The notes below the pieces were generated by a model that worked only from the letters and a program-made list of their open reading frames with translations, searched no databases and was not told the DNA's origin. Of a DNA stretch of 64,000 nucleotides, positions 36,617-47,561 are shown piece by piece. The translations under genes and the position numbers were made by a program. The DNA is from Piscicola geometra. Its lineage: Eukaryota > Annelida > Clitellata > Hirudinida > Piscicolidae. The DNA lies in contig OX030970.1 of NCBI GenBank assembly GCA_943735955.1, forward strand, positions 4,907,869-4,971,868. The letters are read 5' to 3'. The first letter of the stretch is position 1; each line of letters starts with the position of its first letter.

Positions 36617-37416
36617 TAACATTTTATAAATTAAAAAACCTTACATAAACCTTATTATTATGAACAATGCTAATTTTAATTAAATCTTTCTGAATAAAAA
36701 TTGTTATAACAAATTGATTTTTTTTCTCAATTATTGACGACGGGATTTGGGGAGGCCAAGTTACCATTAGGACTTTTTTAGGGAGGCCGACACTGAAAAA
36801 GGTTGGGAAACACTGACATAGACATATGGATGCAAATCTGTGCAAACTAATTTTTTTATAAAAAAAACTGATTAATAGATTTTTAAAAATAGTAAAAGGA
36901 TTTGTGTAACGTTTTCTTTAGCCGTTCATAAAGTAATTGAAAAAAATATATATATGATATAAATGAATGAAAGAAAGAAAATAAATAACATTAATTGAAT
37001 CTATATGTACGCAATGCAAAACCTAATTATTTTCCTCAAATCGCTAAAAAATTCAAAAGAAAGTTGCAAATTTCTTCAAACTTATGAGCTGTGGTTATAT
37101 ATTTAGAGTGGTAATTTTGATATTGCTAGGGTTGATAGCTAGTGTAATTGAATTTATATAGATGACCAATAATAAAATATATTAAAATCGCTTTTTTTTT
37201 TTAATTCGCTTGTAGTGGCAACAGAAAAGTATTTTTATTGAGTATCGATCTTTTTTAAAAATGTTTGACGATATTAATATTAATAGTTGATACAAAAATA
37301 ATTAGCAATACAGCAAACAATACTAAATAGTGTGGCTGGTACTGTATGAGCGGATACCGGTTCTTTGATTCCAACCCTGGGGGAACCACCCCAAGATTTT
37401 CCGCAGATCGCCGCTC

Positions 37417-38150
37417 TTGATTGATGGCCTATTGCTCTTTCCAGGCCAGAAAGTGTTTTGTGACTTTCAAAAAATTTGACAGACATAATTTCACAAATTT
37501 CAAACTAAATGTTAAAAAGTGTTTTAAAATAAAATTTTAGTCTTAACGTGCAGTAAAAGAGTTTTTTTTATTACAATTTTTTCATTAAAAAAAAGAAGTT
37601 TTATCAGAGAGTATGAAGAGTTTTTAAGTCTAGCTAACATGTCGCCTTATGTGAGAAACTATATATTAGCTGACAAAAATGTCGTAGTCCAAAAATTATG
37701 CAATAACCTTTAGCAAACAATCATACATTGTAATTATAAAATTATCCTATTTAATTTGACTTTTAATGAAATAATTTTTCTTAATTTTTTTCATGAAGTT
37801 TAAAAAAAATCTTTGGTTATTTTTCTTTTCCCATCGCCATTTGTCGATCAATCACATTTATTTCTAAATAGCTTTTTTCGAATTCAAAAGCGCTTTCATA
37901 TAAATTTGTTGAACAAAACCGGTTTTATACTCTTTCCAATATTTGAATATATACCAATTTAAATACATAAAAAACAATCAATATTGATATTCCAACCTCA
38001 ACCACTCCAACAACAACAACAACTACAACAACCTCCTAATACTACTGCACTACAACAACAGCAACTACAACAACTAAATTCAAATAAAAAAAACATCATC
38101 AGTAGTGAACTCATAAACTAACTACCTCTCTTTCATGTTAGTAAAACTAC
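37417..38150. other. AT-rich; CAA-rich patch at 37997-38124
   Basis: No supported gene. 37997-38124 could read QPLQQQQQLQQPPNTTALQQ in one frame and ends in a stop before the 13-bp array, but there is no clear acceptor. Confidence 0.3.
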
Positions 38151-38154
38151 TTAT

Positions 38155-40102
38155 AATCAATAAATAAAATAAATAAATAAAATCAATAAATAAAATCAAT
38201 AAAAAAAATCAATAAATAAAATCAATAAATAAAATCAATAAATAAAATCAATAAATAAAATCAATAAATAAAATCAATAAATGAAATCAATAAATAAAAT
38301 CAATAAATAAAATCAATAAATAAAATCAATAAATAAAATCAATAAATAAAATAAATAAATAAAATCAATAAATAAAATCAATAAATAAAATCAATAAATA
38401 AAATCAATAAATAAAATCAATAAATAAAATCAATAAATAAAATCAATAAATAAAATCAATAAATAAAATCAATAAATAAAATCAATAAATAAAATCAATA
38501 AATAAAATCAATAAATAAAATCAATAAATAAAATCAATAAATAAAATCAATAAATAAAATCAATAAATAAAATCAATAAATAAAATCAATAAATAAAATC
38601 AATAAATAAAATCAATAAATAAAAGCAATAAATAAAAGCAATAAATAAAATCAATAAATAAAATCAATAAATAAAATCAATAAATAAAATCAATAAATAA
38701 AATCAATAAATAAAATCAATAAATAAAATCAATAAATAAAATCAATAAATAAAATCAATAAATAAAATCAATAAATAAATTCAATAAATAAAATCAATAA
38801 ATAAAATCAATAAATAAAATCAATAAATAAAATCAATAAATAAAATCAATAAATAAAATCAATAAACAAAATCAATAAATAAAATCAATAAATAAAATCA
38901 ATAAATAAAAGCAATAAATAAAATCAATAAATAAAATCAATAAATAAAATCAATAAATAAAATCAATAAATAAAATCAATAAATAAAATCAATAAATAAA
39001 ATCAATAAATAAAATCAATAAATAAAATCAATAAATAAAATCAATAAATAAAATCAATAAATAAAATCAATAAATAAAATCAATAAATAAAATCAATAAA
39101 TAAAATCAATAAATAAAATCAATAAATAAAATCAATAAATAAAATCAATAACTAAAATCAATAAATAAAATCAATAAATAAAATCAATAAATAAAATCAA
39201 TAAATAAAATCAATAAATAAAATCAATAAATAAAATCAATAAATAAAATCAATAAATAAAATCAATAAATAAAATCAATAAATAAAATCAATAAATAAAA
39301 TCAATAAATAAAATCAATAAATAAAATCAATAAATAAAATCAATAAATAAAATCAATAAATAAAATCAATAAATAAAATCAATAAATAAAATCAATAAAT
39401 AAAATCAATAAATAAAATCAATAAATAAAATCAATAAATAAAATCAATAAATAAAATCAATAAATAAAAGCAATAAATAAAATCAATAAATAAAATCAAT
39501 AAATAAAATCAATAAATAAAATCAATAAATAAAATCAATAAATAAAATCAATAAATAAAATCAATAAATAAAATCAATAAATAAAATCAATAAATAAAAT
39601 CAATAAATAAAATCAATAAATAAAATCAATAAATAAAATCAATAAATAAAATCAATAAATAAAAGCAATAAATAAAATCAATAAATAAAATCAATAAATA
39701 AAAGCAATAAATAAAATCAATAAATAAAATCAATAAATAAAATCAATAAATAAAATCAATAAATAAAATCAATAAATAAAATCAATAAATAAAATCAATA
39801 AATAAAATCAATAAATAAAATCAATAAATAAAATCAATAAATAAAATCAATAAATAAAATCAATAAATAAAATCAATAAATAAAATCAATAAATAAAATC
39901 AATAAATAAAATCAATAAATAAAATCAATAAATAAAATCAATAAATAAAATCAATAAATAAAATCAATAAATAAAATCAATAAATAAAATCAATAAATAA
40001 AATCAATAAATAAAATCAATAAATAAAATCAATAAATAAAATCAATAAATAAAATCAATAAATAAAATCAATAAATAAAATCAATAAATAAAATCAATAA
40101 AT
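38155..40102. repeat. 13-bp array (TCAATAAATAAAA)n, 1.9 kb
   Basis: About 150 units, highly uniform, with sporadic GCAATAAATAAAA variants. Each unit contains two overlapping AATAAA hexamers on the plus strand. Confidence 0.98.
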
Positions 40103-40390
<288 letters not shown>

Positions 40391-40439
40391 TATTATAATA
40401 ATGATAATGACAATACTATCACCACACACACACAATTAA

Positions 40440-41380
40440 TAAAATTACTATTAGTTATAAATATTTAAATGCAGTTACCATTGAATTGTTCCCAATACTA
40501 TAAGTTATAGTCTATACCGTAAATATAACTTTGATTAAAAGTTTTTATTATTTTTTTTCTAATATTCGTAGTCCTATAACCTGGACGATCCAAAATTCTT
40601 AAACCCGGTTCGTTGCACTGTGGATACCTTGGTTTTTTCTTCCCGGGAAAAATCATTTTTAATTACTTCCCTATTTTTTCAATCATCCTATTTTTTATTT
40701 ATTTCGATTTTTACATCTTGGTGAAAGAATTTTTATTCATCAAAAAACTTTTAAAAAAAACTAAAAAATTTTAAACTTTAATACAATCACTTTTAACTTT
40801 TTGATTCTTTGCTTCACAGTTTTACAATAGTTTTTTTTTCTTTATCTACGCTTGTGATTTCAAGTCCACAGCATCATTACCATAACTCTTCATTTCTCAT
40901 ACCTCTATATCCACTGCAGCATCACAACTAACCATCATACCATCGCATTTACCCAAAACTTAATCCACTTACTGATTCTTTCCAAAAAAAGTCCCAACAC
41001 CAACCCACAGCCACTCCACAACCAGTAAATACCACACAAACGGTAACTTTGTCTACTCACCAACCACACACTACAATTCCTTTACCTACAACTACAAATA
41101 CTTTCGTTTATGTTTTACTTCTCCACCCATCATGACCATCATATTCTCTACCACCAAAAGTACACCACTTTCTCAACCATCATAAATACACTACTTTCTC
41201 AACCAATGAAAATCGCACTGCCTCCCCTGGCTTCCAGAACTACTACTACTACCAACCCTCACCCCACAACATCTACCATTTAACCACTACTACACTTCAC
41301 ATCACCCCATTTCTACCCACCTTATTCCCGACTCAATCACCCTCGTCTCCACTTCCACCAAAACTAAGACTTCACCATCT
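40440..41380. other. No gene identified
   Basis: T-rich then C/A-rich (CCAACCAC, ACCACTAC) low-complexity sequence; nothing with coding character. Confidence 0.35.
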
Positions 41381-41384
41381 CTTG

Positions 41385-41690
41385 CAATACCAACACCATC
41401 ATCATCATCACTCCTTTCTGCAACACCATCATCATCATCACTCCTTTCTGCAACGCCATCATCATCATCACTCCTTTCTGCAACACCATCATCATCATCA
41501 CTTCTTTCTGCAACATCATCATCATCATCATCACTCCTTCCTGCAACAACATCATCATCATCATCACCACCTCCTACAACAACACCATCATAATCATCAT
41601 TACCTCCTTCATGTAACAACGCCATCATCATCATTACCCCCTCTTGCAACTTCTTCATCATCACCACCTCTTGTAACAACACCCATCATC
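41385..41690. repeat. (CAT)n with 30-bp higher-order unit
   Basis: Blocks of CATCATCATCATCACTCC followed by TTTCTGCAACAC recur every 30 bp, then decay. Confidence 0.9.
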
Positions 41691-41728
41691 ATCAGCTCTT
41701 GCAACAACATCATCACTACCGCATACCC

Positions 41729-42430
41729 ACAACCTCCACGCGGTGCGGTGGGGAGTGCTCGCGCCTCAAATGTGGGTACTTTCGGCCACCCTGCCAGGCC
41801 AAACCAGGTTTTTTCCTCATCAAACCACTTCTTTCGCTAATGGCATCCAACTCTCCCTCCTCCCATCGAATCTCAGAGCTAACTGCACAGTGTGCCAACC
41901 TGAACAAAAAGGTTCTCTTCATCTGGGTGCCAAGCCACTGCTATCTGATCGGAAACGATGAGGCTGATGCAGAAGCAGCTGCAGGAAGCAGGGCACAGCT
42001 AACCCCGCTAAACCAGGAACTATCGAAAACAGGGATCTGCCAAGCAGTCACAAGCAACAGACCACAAGAACACCACTTCAGTAACGACAGACTGAATGGC
42101 ATCTACAAAGGCAGGCTCAAGAAAGCTGAGGAGAAGCTCAGCAAACTTGCTTGCACCAACCTGAGCAGGTTCCTCACTGGGCACCACCCGGCGATCAGAG
42201 CCTACCAATGTAGAATTGGTCTGAGCCAAATAGACTTGTGCAGACTCTGCAAGACAGTCTAGGAGACAACAACTCATCTCTGGACAGACTGCCCACCCAG
42301 GAACCAGATAGGGCAGTACACGGGCTGGGCAAGAACACAAGAGAACTGACTCAAGAGCCTGGCAGGGCAGCGCAGCTGGTTGAGACTATCCTCTCCAGAC
42401 TGCTGAACAACACAACGAAATAAAACAACA
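41729..42430 (+). mobile_element. Non-LTR retroelement fragment with RNase H tail
   Basis: Begins CACGCGGTGCGGTGGGGAGT and ends (CAA)n at about 42440. Frames give VLFIWVPSHCYLIGNDEAD (RNase H motif around the last catalytic acids), YKGRLKKAEEKLSKLACTNL and LCRLCKTV*ETTTHLWTDC, a CCHC knuckle with an in-frame TAG. The 5' ~65 bp and the 3' ~190 bp recur at 48725-48985 (minus) without the middle, so this family has internally deleted derivatives. Confidence 0.75.
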
Positions 42431-42532
42431 ACAACAACAACATCATCATCACCCCCTGTAACGCAAACACCATCAAAATCAGCATCACCATCATCCTCAT
42501 CTTCACCATCATCCCCATCCTCCCTCCCCCAG

Positions 42533-42622
42533 GACAACCAGGGAGGTCTGGTTCTGACTGATGACGTCAGTCTGCAAGTCTTCATGGAGCACCTCAAGAA
42601 GCTAACCGTCTCTAACCCATGA
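42533..42622 (+). CDS. Candidate last exon of an unidentified plus-strand gene
   Basis: A strong acceptor (pyrimidine tract CATCCTCCCTCCCCCAG) is followed by exactly 30 codons ending TGA: DNQGGLVLTDDVSLQVFMEH, then LKKLTVSNP. The peptide has balanced composition, unlike the repeats around it, and reads like a helical C-terminus. I do not recognise the protein and see no preceding exon; upstream is repeat-filled. Confidence 0.5.
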   Translation, partial: DNQGGLVLTDDVSLQVFMEHLKKLTVSNP

Positions 42623-42830
42623 TGGCGATGATGATGATGATGGCGAAGATGATGATGATGATGGTGATGGCGATGATAATGATGATGATGATGATGATGA
42701 TTATGATTATGATGATGATTATGATGATGATGATGATGATGGCGATGATGAGGGTAGGTGTGAGCATGGTGATAATAGAAGCGAGGATGAGGATGAGAAA
42801 GATGATGAGTCTTATGGTGTTAGTGATGAC
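42620..42830. repeat. (GATGAT)n tract
   Basis: Imperfect GAT trinucleotides with GGC and ATT variants. The following stretch to 43035 holds no recognisable feature. Confidence 0.9.
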
Positions 42831-43102
42831 GATCTTCTAAATTCATTTGTGAAGCGCTAATTAATGGCGTTTCAAAATGCGCAGTTTGACATTCGTCAAT
42901 TATGAGCAATCATTAATCGGTTCAGCAACCACTTACTTTTGATCATTCATTCACTCTATTAAACTTTTCTTCGTCTAAATGGTTTTTCAACTATTTTATT
43001 ATTATTATCATTTTCATTATTCTATTATGAATGTTCTTCAATCAATCAATCACTAATAATTTGTATAGCGCCCTTTACTAAGTGAACAAAAGCGCTCAGC
43101 TA

Positions 43103-44925
43103 TCACTTCCCAAACAAGTACGTCTTCAGGCCTCGACGGAAAGTTATGAGTGACTTAGTTGAAGTTAAAGAAGAAGGTAAAGAATTCCATAAAAGAGGAC
43201 CACAGTAAGAAAAAGAACGTTTAGCAAAAGAGTGTTTAACTGGAAAACGAAAAGAACGATTAAAGGTGGATGATCTTAGACCAGATTTAGGGGGTTGTTT
43301 AATTAGATTTTTAAGATAAATTGGAGCATTACAGTTATGAATTTTAAACATATTTAGGCATATTTTAAAAGTCACTCTAGATCTCAAAGGTAACCAATGT
43401 AACAAACGAAGATAAGGAGAAATGTGAGAAAATTTAGGAGCACGAGCAACAAGACGAGCAGCACAATTAAAGGTTTTATTTAGAGGAGCTAAAGTAGTAT
43501 CAGGGAGACCATAGTAAAGAGAGTTGCAATAATCAATCCTGGAGAGAACTAGAGAAGATACAAGAAGTGGCAAGGTAGGATCATCGAGAAAAGGAAGAAG
43601 CTGTTTAATACGACGAATGTGGAAGTAACAAGATTTAGAGACAGATAGAATTTGAGGAGCTAAAGACAAGTTAGAATCGAAAATAAAACCAAGGCTACGA
43701 ATGGAAGATCAAGGGTTTAGAGAGAGTGAAGAGGGAGAGGCAAAACTAAAGAAGGAAGAGATAGTAAAGACTTTGATTTTTTATTGAAATATATGAGTTC
43801 AAATTTGTCCGGATTAAGTTTGAGAAACATAGAAGAAGCCCAAGAGATTATAGATTGAAGACAGAGAGTTATTTTATTAACAGTAAGGTCAAGAGAAGAG
43901 TCAGTGAAAGATGTATAAATATAGGAGTCGTCGGCATAAATTTGACTGTTTAAAGAAGATGACGAAATAATATGAGGTAGTTCCGAGGTATAAAGAATAA
44001 AAAGTAAGGGACCAAGGATTGAGCCCTGTGGAACACCATAAGATAAAGAAACAGAAGAAGAACGAGAAGATTCAATTGATACATAGAAAGTTCGCTCAGA
44101 AAGGTAGGATTTAAGCCAGATAAGAGAGGAACCAGAAATATTAAAAGAAGAATCTAAAACATTTAATAAAAGAGTATGGTCGACAGTGTCAAAAGCAGCT
44201 GAAAAGTCAAGGCATAAAAGAAGAGAAGAGGCATTAGAATCAGAAGTTAAAATAAGGTCATTATAGAGTTTAAGTAAAGCAGTTTCAGTGGAGTGGCCAA
44301 TTCTGAAACCAGATTGAGAGGAAGGAAGAAGTGAGTTTTTTTTTAGATAGAAGATTAATTGTTGAAAAATAACTTTTTCAAGGACCTTAGAAAGAAAGGA
44401 AAGGTTAGATACAGGTCTATAACTGGATAAGGATGCAGGATCAAGAGAAGGCTTCTTAATTGTAGGAATAATAAATGAAGATTTGAGGGGAGACGGAAAT
44501 TTAGATGTAGACAAAGATAAGTTGACCAAATCCAGAACAATAGGATAGAATAAAAAGGAGAGTTCTTTAAAAAGGGTTGTAGGAATAAGATCTAGAGAAC
44601 AAGAAGTGGGAGACATAGAATTAATTATATTTGTAAGATGGTCCAATGTGACAGGAGAAAAGGATGATAATGATTCAGAAGTAAACTTAGTAAAAGATGG
44701 TGTAGGCCTATTATTAGACGAAGATCTAATATTAGATATTTTATTTGTTAGAAATTTAAGGTAGTCATCAGAAGAGAAAGATGGAGGAGGAGAGTTTTTA
44801 TGTAAAAGTTTAGATAAAGAAGACCACCTATTTTTAGAATTGGAGGAAGAGATAATAGAATTTCTTGAAAACAAAGAGTGTTTATTAAAAAGGAGAGTGC
44901 GATAAGAAGAGAACAATTTTTCCAT
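43103..44925 (-). pseudogene. LINE reverse transcriptase domain and C-terminal part
   Basis: 44925-43717: SYRPVSNLSFLSKVLEKVIF, GFRIGHSTETALLKLYNDL, LCLDFSAAFDTVDHTLLL (motif A), YGVPQGSILGPLLFILYT (motif B), QIYADDSYIYTSF (catalytic YADD), and SMFLKLNPDKFELIYF. After a shift and stop near 43700 the frame continues 43669-43103 with QLLPFLDDPTLPLLVSSLVL, SRIDYCNSLYYGLPDTTL, LHWLPLRSRVTFKIC and GPLLWNSLPSSL, the typical L2/CR1 tail. All RT motifs are intact; only two shifts separate it from an open frame. Confidence 0.9.
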
Positions 44926-45842
44926 TTATTCAAACAAGATACAGAGAGAGTAGATCGATAAGTTCGTTCATACTTGCGAACTAGTCGCTCAGAAGTCGTG
45001 CACTCACAATCATACCATGGGGATTTTTTAGAGGTTAGACGATACCGGAAAGTTTTGAATGGAGCAAAAATATCTAAAAGGGAAGATAGAGTAAGATTGA
45101 AATTATCCATAAAACTATCCACATCAGTAAAAGATTTAGAGCAAAAGTCAGAAGAAAGAAAGCATTTAGTAAAATTTATTTTATCAAAATTAGACCAAGA
45201 GCGCTTAACAATAGAAGAGGGAAAGTTAGAAATAGGCTGAGCAAGAGATAATTTAAAAGATATAAAGTAGTGGTCAGTAAAGTGGAATGGAATAGATGTT
45301 AAATCATTAATTTTGCTATAATTAGAAGAAATTACAAAGTCAAGAGTATTACCAAGTGCATGAGTAGGAAAATTACAGTTTTGAGATAAATTAAAAAGAG
45401 AAAGAATTTCAAGAAACATAGCAACATAGAAATCAGAAGGCTTATTACTAGAGATATTAAAGTCTCCAAGAATAAAAAATGGACAAGATAAAGAATAAAG
45501 GAATTCAGAGAGATTATGAAAATCATCTAAAAATTGAGGTAAGGAACTGTTAGGAGGTCTATATATAGCAACAAAATTAAATTTGAAAGAAGAAAGTTTT
45601 ACAATAGTATAAAGACATTCAAAGGATGAAAAATGAACAGAAGAGTCAACAGAGATAGAATACAAGGATTTAAATAAAATACAGATACCACCATATGAAG
45701 AGTGTCGAGAAGAAAGAGGGTTAGTTGGAGGCCGAGCAAGTTCAACAAAGGAAAAACCAGTAGGAGTAGAAGCAATAATGGAGGGTGATGAAGCAGATTC
45801 ATGCCAAGTTTCAGTTAAAATAAAAAAGTCTAAAGAGTTAAA
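44748..45842 (-). pseudogene. LINE AP endonuclease domain
   Basis: LDFFILTETWHESASS, RHSSYGGICILFKS, FVAIYRPPNSSLPQFLDDF, CPFFILGDFNISSN (catalytic GDFN), GNTLDFVISSNYSKIND and FTDHYFISF (catalytic DH). N-terminal residues are missing because of the 5' truncation. It runs into the RT frame through a frameshift near 44920. Confidence 0.85.
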
Positions 45843-45849
45843 ATTAATT

Positions 45850-46395
45850 AATTAATTAGAGTTAATATTCAATTAAGATTTATCGATAATTTTCTTCAAA
45901 TTATTTTAGAAAATTTTTCTTATTAAAACTCATTATTACTATCATTATTATCTACTACTATTTGTGTTCAACACTATTAATTATAATAATATTATTATTA
46001 TTATTAACATGGGATTAAACCCTTCTGAAATTGGTTTAAACCTCGATGAACGTTAGTGAGCTTATCTTGTTTGGACAATCATCCCTTCACCTCAACCTCA
46101 AACTGCAGGTTGTTCATTACATAAAATATTGATTATTTCTATTCAATTATTATTCTTTTTTTAATTTTATATTTTATCAACGCCATTAACTTTCAATTCA
46201 TTTTCTCTCATTCTTCTGGTCTTGTTTGCTTTCAAGAGTCTAAATAAACATTATCGCTTTCACATCCATCATTATCATCATCTTCCTCACACCAATCTCA
46301 AGAATGATTTCATAGAGACTCAATCGTTTTATTGTGGATCGAAAGTTTGATCGCTAAAAATAAGAAGCATAGATGTTGGAATCTGTGGAACAATT
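45850..46395. other. No gene identified
   Basis: AT-rich with ATTATT runs. Lies between the LINE and the possible 3' end of the Cas-like gene. Confidence 0.35.
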
Positions 46396-46409
46396 TCGAA
46401 ATTTCGCGC

Positions 46410-46464
46410 TTAGAAGACCACACCGCCCATTGCTCCACCTGCTGAATTCTCTGCTGGAGCTTTT
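46410..46464 (-). CDS. Candidate terminal exon (minus strand)
   Basis: A good acceptor (TTATTTCTTCTTTTCAAG) precedes AAAAGCTCCAGCAGAG. One phase gives KAPAENSAGGAMGGVVF then stop; a second gives KLQQRIQQVEQWAVWSSKRE. It lies downstream of the Cas-like gene and could be its last exon, but phase and identity are unresolved. Confidence 0.3.
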
Positions 46465-46499
46465 CTTGAAAAGAAGAAATAAGGATTGAAGCTATCGCC

Positions 46500-47166
46500 T
46501 CTTGTTTAAACGTCGTTAGTGAGAGTGTATGTGCGTTTGTTTGTGTGTGTGTGTTTTTGTATGTATGTGTGCGTGTGTGTGTTTTTGTGTGTATGTGTGT
46601 GTGCGTGCGTATTTGTGTGATGATGTTAGTAAAAAGAGTTTAGTAGGTATTGAGGTGGTGATGGTGGCAGTGGTGGAGATGATGGTGATGATGATGGTAC
46701 CGGTGGTGGTGGGAGGAGTCTATTTTGAATTGATGAAGATCTTGTTTGTTTGATGTAGTTGTTGTTGTTGTTGAAATTCTTATTGAAGATGTTGTTGTTG
46801 AGGTTTTAATCAAAGATGTTGTTGTTGTTGGTGATTTGAGTGACACTGTTACTTCTGCTTCTGTCTCTATGAGAGTTGTTGTTGTTTTTGTTGTAACCGA
46901 AGTGTGCTATAGTGTTGTTGTCAAGTGCATCCCTGCTTGCTGCCCTTTCCAAGATCGTGTTGTAGTCGTTGCTGTTGTTGTAATTGTTGTTGTTGTTGAA
47001 ATGGTGTTTTGAAGAGATAGGCGGCTAAGCCTGGCGGCTGTGGTGGCGTGATGGTGAGGGAGAAGATGGGGTGCTGTGGCAGATAGCTGGGAAGTGTTGT
47101 ACCGGGTGTTGTCGTATTTTTGTAGTTGTTGCAACGGGTAGTGGCGATGTTGTAGTTGTTGTTTCT

Positions 47167-47203
<37 letters not shown>

Positions 47204-47240
47204 ATGTTGTCGCTCTAGAAACCTGGCCACTGAAACTACT
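46500..47240. repeat. (GT)n, (GTT)n and (GAT)n low-complexity region
   Basis: TGTGTGTGTATGT tract at 46520-46620, then long GTTGTTGTT runs (CAA/AAC/ACA on the minus strand) to 47215. Confidence 0.85.
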
Positions 47241-47561
47241 GAGAGAGCGCTGATTGGTGGGCTGGTGAAGAAGTGAAGGACTCCCCTGATTAGAGGAGAA
47301 CAGTGATTGGCTGCTAGGTAGCCGGCTCAAGAGTGTAGCCTTGTTGATAACTATGTCAACAAAGGTGTTTATGACGTTCACTTGTGCCATGACGTCATCA
47401 AAGTCTTCACAAACGCCTGCGTACGTCACTGAACAGTTGTTGTTGTTGATTAGTTTCATCACGTGATCAACTCCAGACGTCACGTGGTGTAGTCTCTTGT
47501 GGAGGAGACAGAGGTCTTCAGAGGTTTCCAACATTGAGCCAATCAGGTCTGTGTGCCAAGC
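47025..47561 (-). CDS. Second helical segment and Thr/Ser-rich tail
   Basis: Begins at acceptor AATGAAG (phase 0, fits the previous donor): [69 protein letters not shown], then Thr-rich low complexity to a stop at 47025. Confidence 0.5.

Larger units (their letters stand above)
33849..36815 (+). mobile_element. Complete ZBED5-like hAT element with exact TSD
   Basis: Flanked by ACATAGAC on both sides (33841-33848; 36816-36823). Inverted ends CAGGGTTTCCCAACC and CAGTGTTTCCCAACC continue into GCC(G/T)GCCTCCCT-type subterminal sequence. Length 2967 bp. Contains a broken transposase and a LINE 3' fragment. Confidence 0.95.
32590..37416 (+). mobile_element. Second, left-truncated copy of the CATGGGCGGCGATC hAT, split by another hAT
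   Basis: 32590-33060 parallels 16505-16980 (MLLTGEVKHVICKQNRELN, SDPVDVCVSNNVMNCRK, then a decayed C-terminus). 37200-37416 parallels 17145-17335, ending TTTTCCGCAGATCGCCGC. The intervening 33849-36815 is a younger hAT. The left terminus is absent. A short inverted duplication of 33085-33150 occurs at 33535-33590. Confidence 0.75.
43035..45842 (-). mobile_element. L2/CR1-like LINE, nearly complete, 5'-truncated
   Basis: The minus strand runs from inside the AP endonuclease (about 45840) through RT to a 3' UTR ending GGGCGCTATACAAATTATTA and a (TGATTGAT)n tail. A shorter copy lies at 53930-54245. Coding parts are entered separately. Confidence 0.9.

Noticed and set aside
37997..38124. Gln-rich plus-strand peptide as a last exon
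   Set aside because: No convincing acceptor; CAA-repeat composition alone explains the open frame.
38155..40102. CRISPR-like regular array
   Set aside because: No unique spacers; it is a simple tandem repeat in a eukaryotic genome.
41302..41682. Asp/Glu-rich ORF on the minus strand
   Set aside because: GAT/ATG repeat translation.
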